Assembly: GCA_016198885.1 (NCBI GenBank)
Contig: JACQHV010000032.1
Location: 1 to 5,412 of the forward strand
From: Gammaproteobacteria bacterium
Lineage (GTDB): Bacteria; Pseudomonadota; Gammaproteobacteria; Eutrophobiales; Eutrophobiaceae
DNA length: 5,412 bases
Reading direction: 5' to 3'
The notes under the pieces are model-generated. The model ran no database searches. It was not told the origin of the DNA and was given only the letters and a program-made list of their open reading frames with translations. This document shows, in pieces, positions 4,741 to 5,412 of the stretch (its first letter is position 1; each line of letters starts with the position of its first letter). Made by a program: the position numbers and the translations under genes.

Positions 4741-5412
4741 ATGAGCATACTTTCAGTCAGACACATCAGTAAAACATTTAAATCACGCCAGGTCGTCAGG
4801 GATGTCAGCCTGACGGTCCATTCTGGTGAAATTATTGGCCTGCTTGGCCCCAACGGTGCCGGCAAGACCACCAGCTTCCATATGATAGTCGGCCTTATTC
4901 CATGTGACAGCGGCACCATACATCTTAATCAACAGGAAATAGGCGACTTGCCCATGGATCAAAGATCACATTTGGGACTGGGTTACCTTCCCCAGGAAAC
5001 TTCAGTATTCCGCAAGCTGACCGTGGCGGAAAACATAATGGCCATCCTGCAAACGCGACTTCATCTGGACGAGACACAGATCCAGAGACGGCTGGAAAAC
5101 CTGATGCGTGAATTTCATATCAGTCATCTGCGTGACAACCTTGGGGCAAGTCTGTCCGGAGGGGAACAAAGACGCCTTGAGATTGCACGCGCTCTGGCCT
5201 CTGAACCACAGTTTTTGTTGCTTGATGAACCCTTTGCCGGAATTGATCCCATATCAATTAATGATATACAACGCATTACCCGTTATCTCAGCCAGCACGG
5301 GATCGGGATCCTTGTAACTGATCATAATGTACGTGAAACACTGGGGACCTGTGATCGTGCCTATATCGTCAATGATGGCCGTATAATTGCCGAGGGAACC
5401 GCTGATCAGATC
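4741..5412 (+). CDS. lptB: LPS export ABC transporter ATP-binding protein LptB (3' end cut by window)
   Basis: LptB is the cytoplasmic ATPase dimer of the LptB2FG exporter; ATP binding and hydrolysis drive extraction of LPS from the inner membrane towards LptC and LptA. The 224 codons present read open to the window edge; against E. coli LptB (241 residues) about 17 are missing. Walker A is GPNGAGKT (36-43), the Q-loop glutamine is Q85 in YLPQE, the signature is LSGGE (138-142), Walker B is FLLLDE (158-163), the D-loop is GIDP (167-170) and the H-loop histidine is H195. K42, E163 and H195 fall at the same numbers as in E. coli, and F90, near the LptF/LptG coupling groove, is also kept. It follows the 82-bp gap after lptA. 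In many gammaproteobacteria rpoN comes next, outside this window. Confidence 0.96.
   Translation, partial: MSILSVRHISKTFKSRQVVRDVSLTVHSGEIIGLLGPNGAGKTTSFHMIVGLIPCDSGTIHLNQQEIGDLPMDQRSHLGLGYLPQETSVFRKLTVAENIMAILQTRLHLDETQIQRRLENLMREFHISHLRDNLGASLSGGEQRRLEIARALASEPQFLLLDEPFAGIDPISINDIQRITRYLSQHGIGILVTDHNVRETLGTCDRAYIVNDGRIIAEGTADQI

Overview
The window looks like a chromosomal envelope-biogenesis locus of a gammaproteobacterium. The order kdsD-kdsC-lptC-lptA-lptB is the core of the lipopolysaccharide (LPS) precursor and transport operon typical of that class. The adjacent amgK-murU pair is the Pseudomonas-type peptidoglycan recycling pathway, which E. coli lacks, so a non-enteric gammaproteobacterium is the best guess. 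The genus cannot be named from the sequence. Base composition looks moderate and even, and I see no insertion sequence, phage, tRNA, rRNA or CRISPR.

Layout. Positions 1-170 hold no supportable gene but contain four consecutive inverted repeats. Positions 171-1816 hold two overlapping minus-strand genes, read right to left: amgK (amino sugar anomeric kinase) then murU (MurNAc-1-phosphate uridylyltransferase). Positions 1817-1981 are an AT-rich divergent intergenic region that must serve both operons. From 1982 to the right edge runs a plus-strand operon: kdsD (arabinose-5-phosphate isomerase), kdsC (KDO-8-phosphate phosphatase), lptC (inner-membrane bitopic bridge protein), lptA (periplasmic bridge protein) and lptB (ABC ATPase). 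lptB is cut by the window end, with about 17 codons missing if it has the E. coli length.

How the genes work together. KdsD and KdsC carry out the first and third steps of CMP-KDO synthesis, making the sugar that links lipid A to the LPS core. LptB powers LPS extraction from the inner membrane, and LptC and LptA form the periplasmic bridge to the outer membrane. AmgK and MurU return recovered N-acetylmuramic acid to UDP-MurNAc for peptidoglycan. The divergent arrangement therefore places LPS synthesis and export beside cell-wall recycling.

All seven proteins look intact, with their catalytic motifs present, and I found no convincing new system. The points most worth a second look are non-coding: the run of stem-loops in 1-170, the lptA-lptB gap (two mutually exclusive hairpins and a perfect TATAAT just before the lptB start), the shared amgK/kdsD promoter region, and the 38-bp lptC/lptA overlap.
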